64,000 nt of DNA, taken from Allodiplogaster sudhausi. Taxonomy: Eukaryota > Nematoda > Chromadorea > Rhabditida > Diplogasteridae. A program made the position numbers and the translations under genes. Positions 63,491 to 64,000 of this stretch are shown piece by piece. The notes below the pieces were generated by a model. That model made no database searches. It had not been told where the DNA came from and saw only the letters and a list, made by a program, of their open reading frames with translations. The stretch is taken from the NCBI GenBank assembly GCA_945643635.1, contig CALZFC010000017.1, forward strand, positions 2,012,501 through 2,076,500, given 5' to 3'. Each line of letters opens with the position of its first letter. Position 1 is the stretch's first letter.

Positions 63491-64000
63491 ATGTTCTCGC
63501 CATCAAAAGTCGTTGGCTTGCTGGTCAAAGAGTTTGGCAGCAGCGGTGATATGTCATCGCCAAGCAGGATGGAGAGAAAGATGTTTGAATCTTTCTCTTT
63601 CCTTCTCCGTGAAGCAATGACCGGCGATGTCGTGATCGAGGAGGACGAAGACGTTGACATCAGTGATGATGAGGAGACCGATCCAAACTGGTGTCCCTCT
63701 GATGACATTGCCATCACTCCCTCCACTCCTACGGGAAGGACGAAGGTGATCCGATTTAACAATCAACCGATCGCGGAAGAGAAGGTACGCATAAATATAT
63801 GTACGAAAATACACACGCATAAATATATGTAAGAAAATACATAATTATAAAATAATTGTATATGTATTTTGGGTATACGCAAAAAAGTAGATGCATGTAT
63901 GTATGTACATATACATACACATGCATGCAAATATTTCGCAGGTGAAGGAAGCCCTGGTTCACTATCGATCATCAAAGAAAGGATCGCGAACTCTCGCGTC
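63491..64000 (+). CDS. Unidentified acidic protein, N-terminal exons, cut by the window end
   Basis: Exon 1 (63491 or 63551 to 63784) reads MERKMFESFSFLLREAMTGD, then VVIEEDEDVDISDDEETDPN, and TGRTKVIRFNNQPIAEEK, ending at GTACGC. Exon 2 (from 63942, after TTTCGCAG) continues in phase with VKEALVHYRSSKKGSRTLAS. The acidic stretch followed by a basic helix suggests a nuclear protein, possibly with a DNA-binding segment (inference). Two Met codons are possible starts. The intron is made of TACATA/AAATATAT simple repeats. Confidence 0.5.

Overview
The window is eukaryotic and most likely nematode. Three things point there: two intact str/srd-type seven-transmembrane chemoreceptor genes with short GT-AG introns, an MSP-domain-like exon series feeding a Lys/Glu-rich repeat, and a divergent ionotropic-receptor gene of the kind nematodes carry. 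There are no operons, Shine-Dalgarno sites or prokaryotic genes. The DNA is rich in foldback/MITE elements, TACATA-type simple repeats and long (GA)n/(CT)n tracts.

Layout. 1-846: a large foldback element. 1.28-2.3 kb: a small plus-strand gene of unknown function. 3.2-4.2 kb: a minus-strand Lys/Glu-rich gene. 4.3-7.2 kb: MITE and foldback DNA. 7.2-15.3 kb: a minus-strand cluster with chemoreceptor A, a secreted/single-pass Cys-rich membrane protein, a fragment of a related protein, and chemoreceptor C. 17.2-21.7 kb: a plus-strand type-B carboxylesterase. 22.9-26 kb: a minus-strand gene with two PEBP-like domains resembling mitochondrial ribosomal protein mL38. 26-31.7 kb: purine/pyrimidine tracts with short unassigned open segments. 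32.1-35.8 kb: a 14-exon plus-strand copy of the proteasome base subunit RPN1/PSMD2. It has a frame break, an in-frame TGA and no C-terminal part. 36-40 kb: an unassigned gene and repeats. 40.8-43.7 kb: an ionotropic receptor running into a LINE fragment. 44.9 kb: a CX9C exon. 46-52.7 kb: a minus-strand gene whose last exon is about 91 copies of a 48-bp repeat (EKPKKMAEEKSKEMAK), fed by MSP-like exons. 55.2-56 kb: a PIF/Harbinger transposase fragment, followed by two abutting TTAA-type MITEs. 57-58.8 kb, perhaps to 60.7 kb: a core-1 beta-1,3-galactosyltransferase (C1GALT1-like) on the minus strand. 57.3 kb: a degenerate U2 snRNA 5' end. 62.3-63.4 kb: two tRNA-derived SINE-like copies. 63.5 kb to the end: a partial plus-strand gene.

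Main themes. (1) Exon-level homology is often excellent, but several genes (RPN1, esterase, membrane-protein fragment) contain one- or two-base frame breaks, while both chemoreceptors read as open. The broken ones may be real pseudogenes or may carry assembly indels; the sequence alone cannot decide. (2) The 48-bp repeat exon and its four identically placed TAG codons are the most unusual structure. (3) Mobile elements contribute directly to gene ends: a chemoreceptor C-terminus lies in a dispersed repeat, and an ionotropic-receptor exon is fused to a LINE. The genes do not form one pathway. Exon boundaries were placed by eye from splice signals and family conservation and are approximate unless stated.
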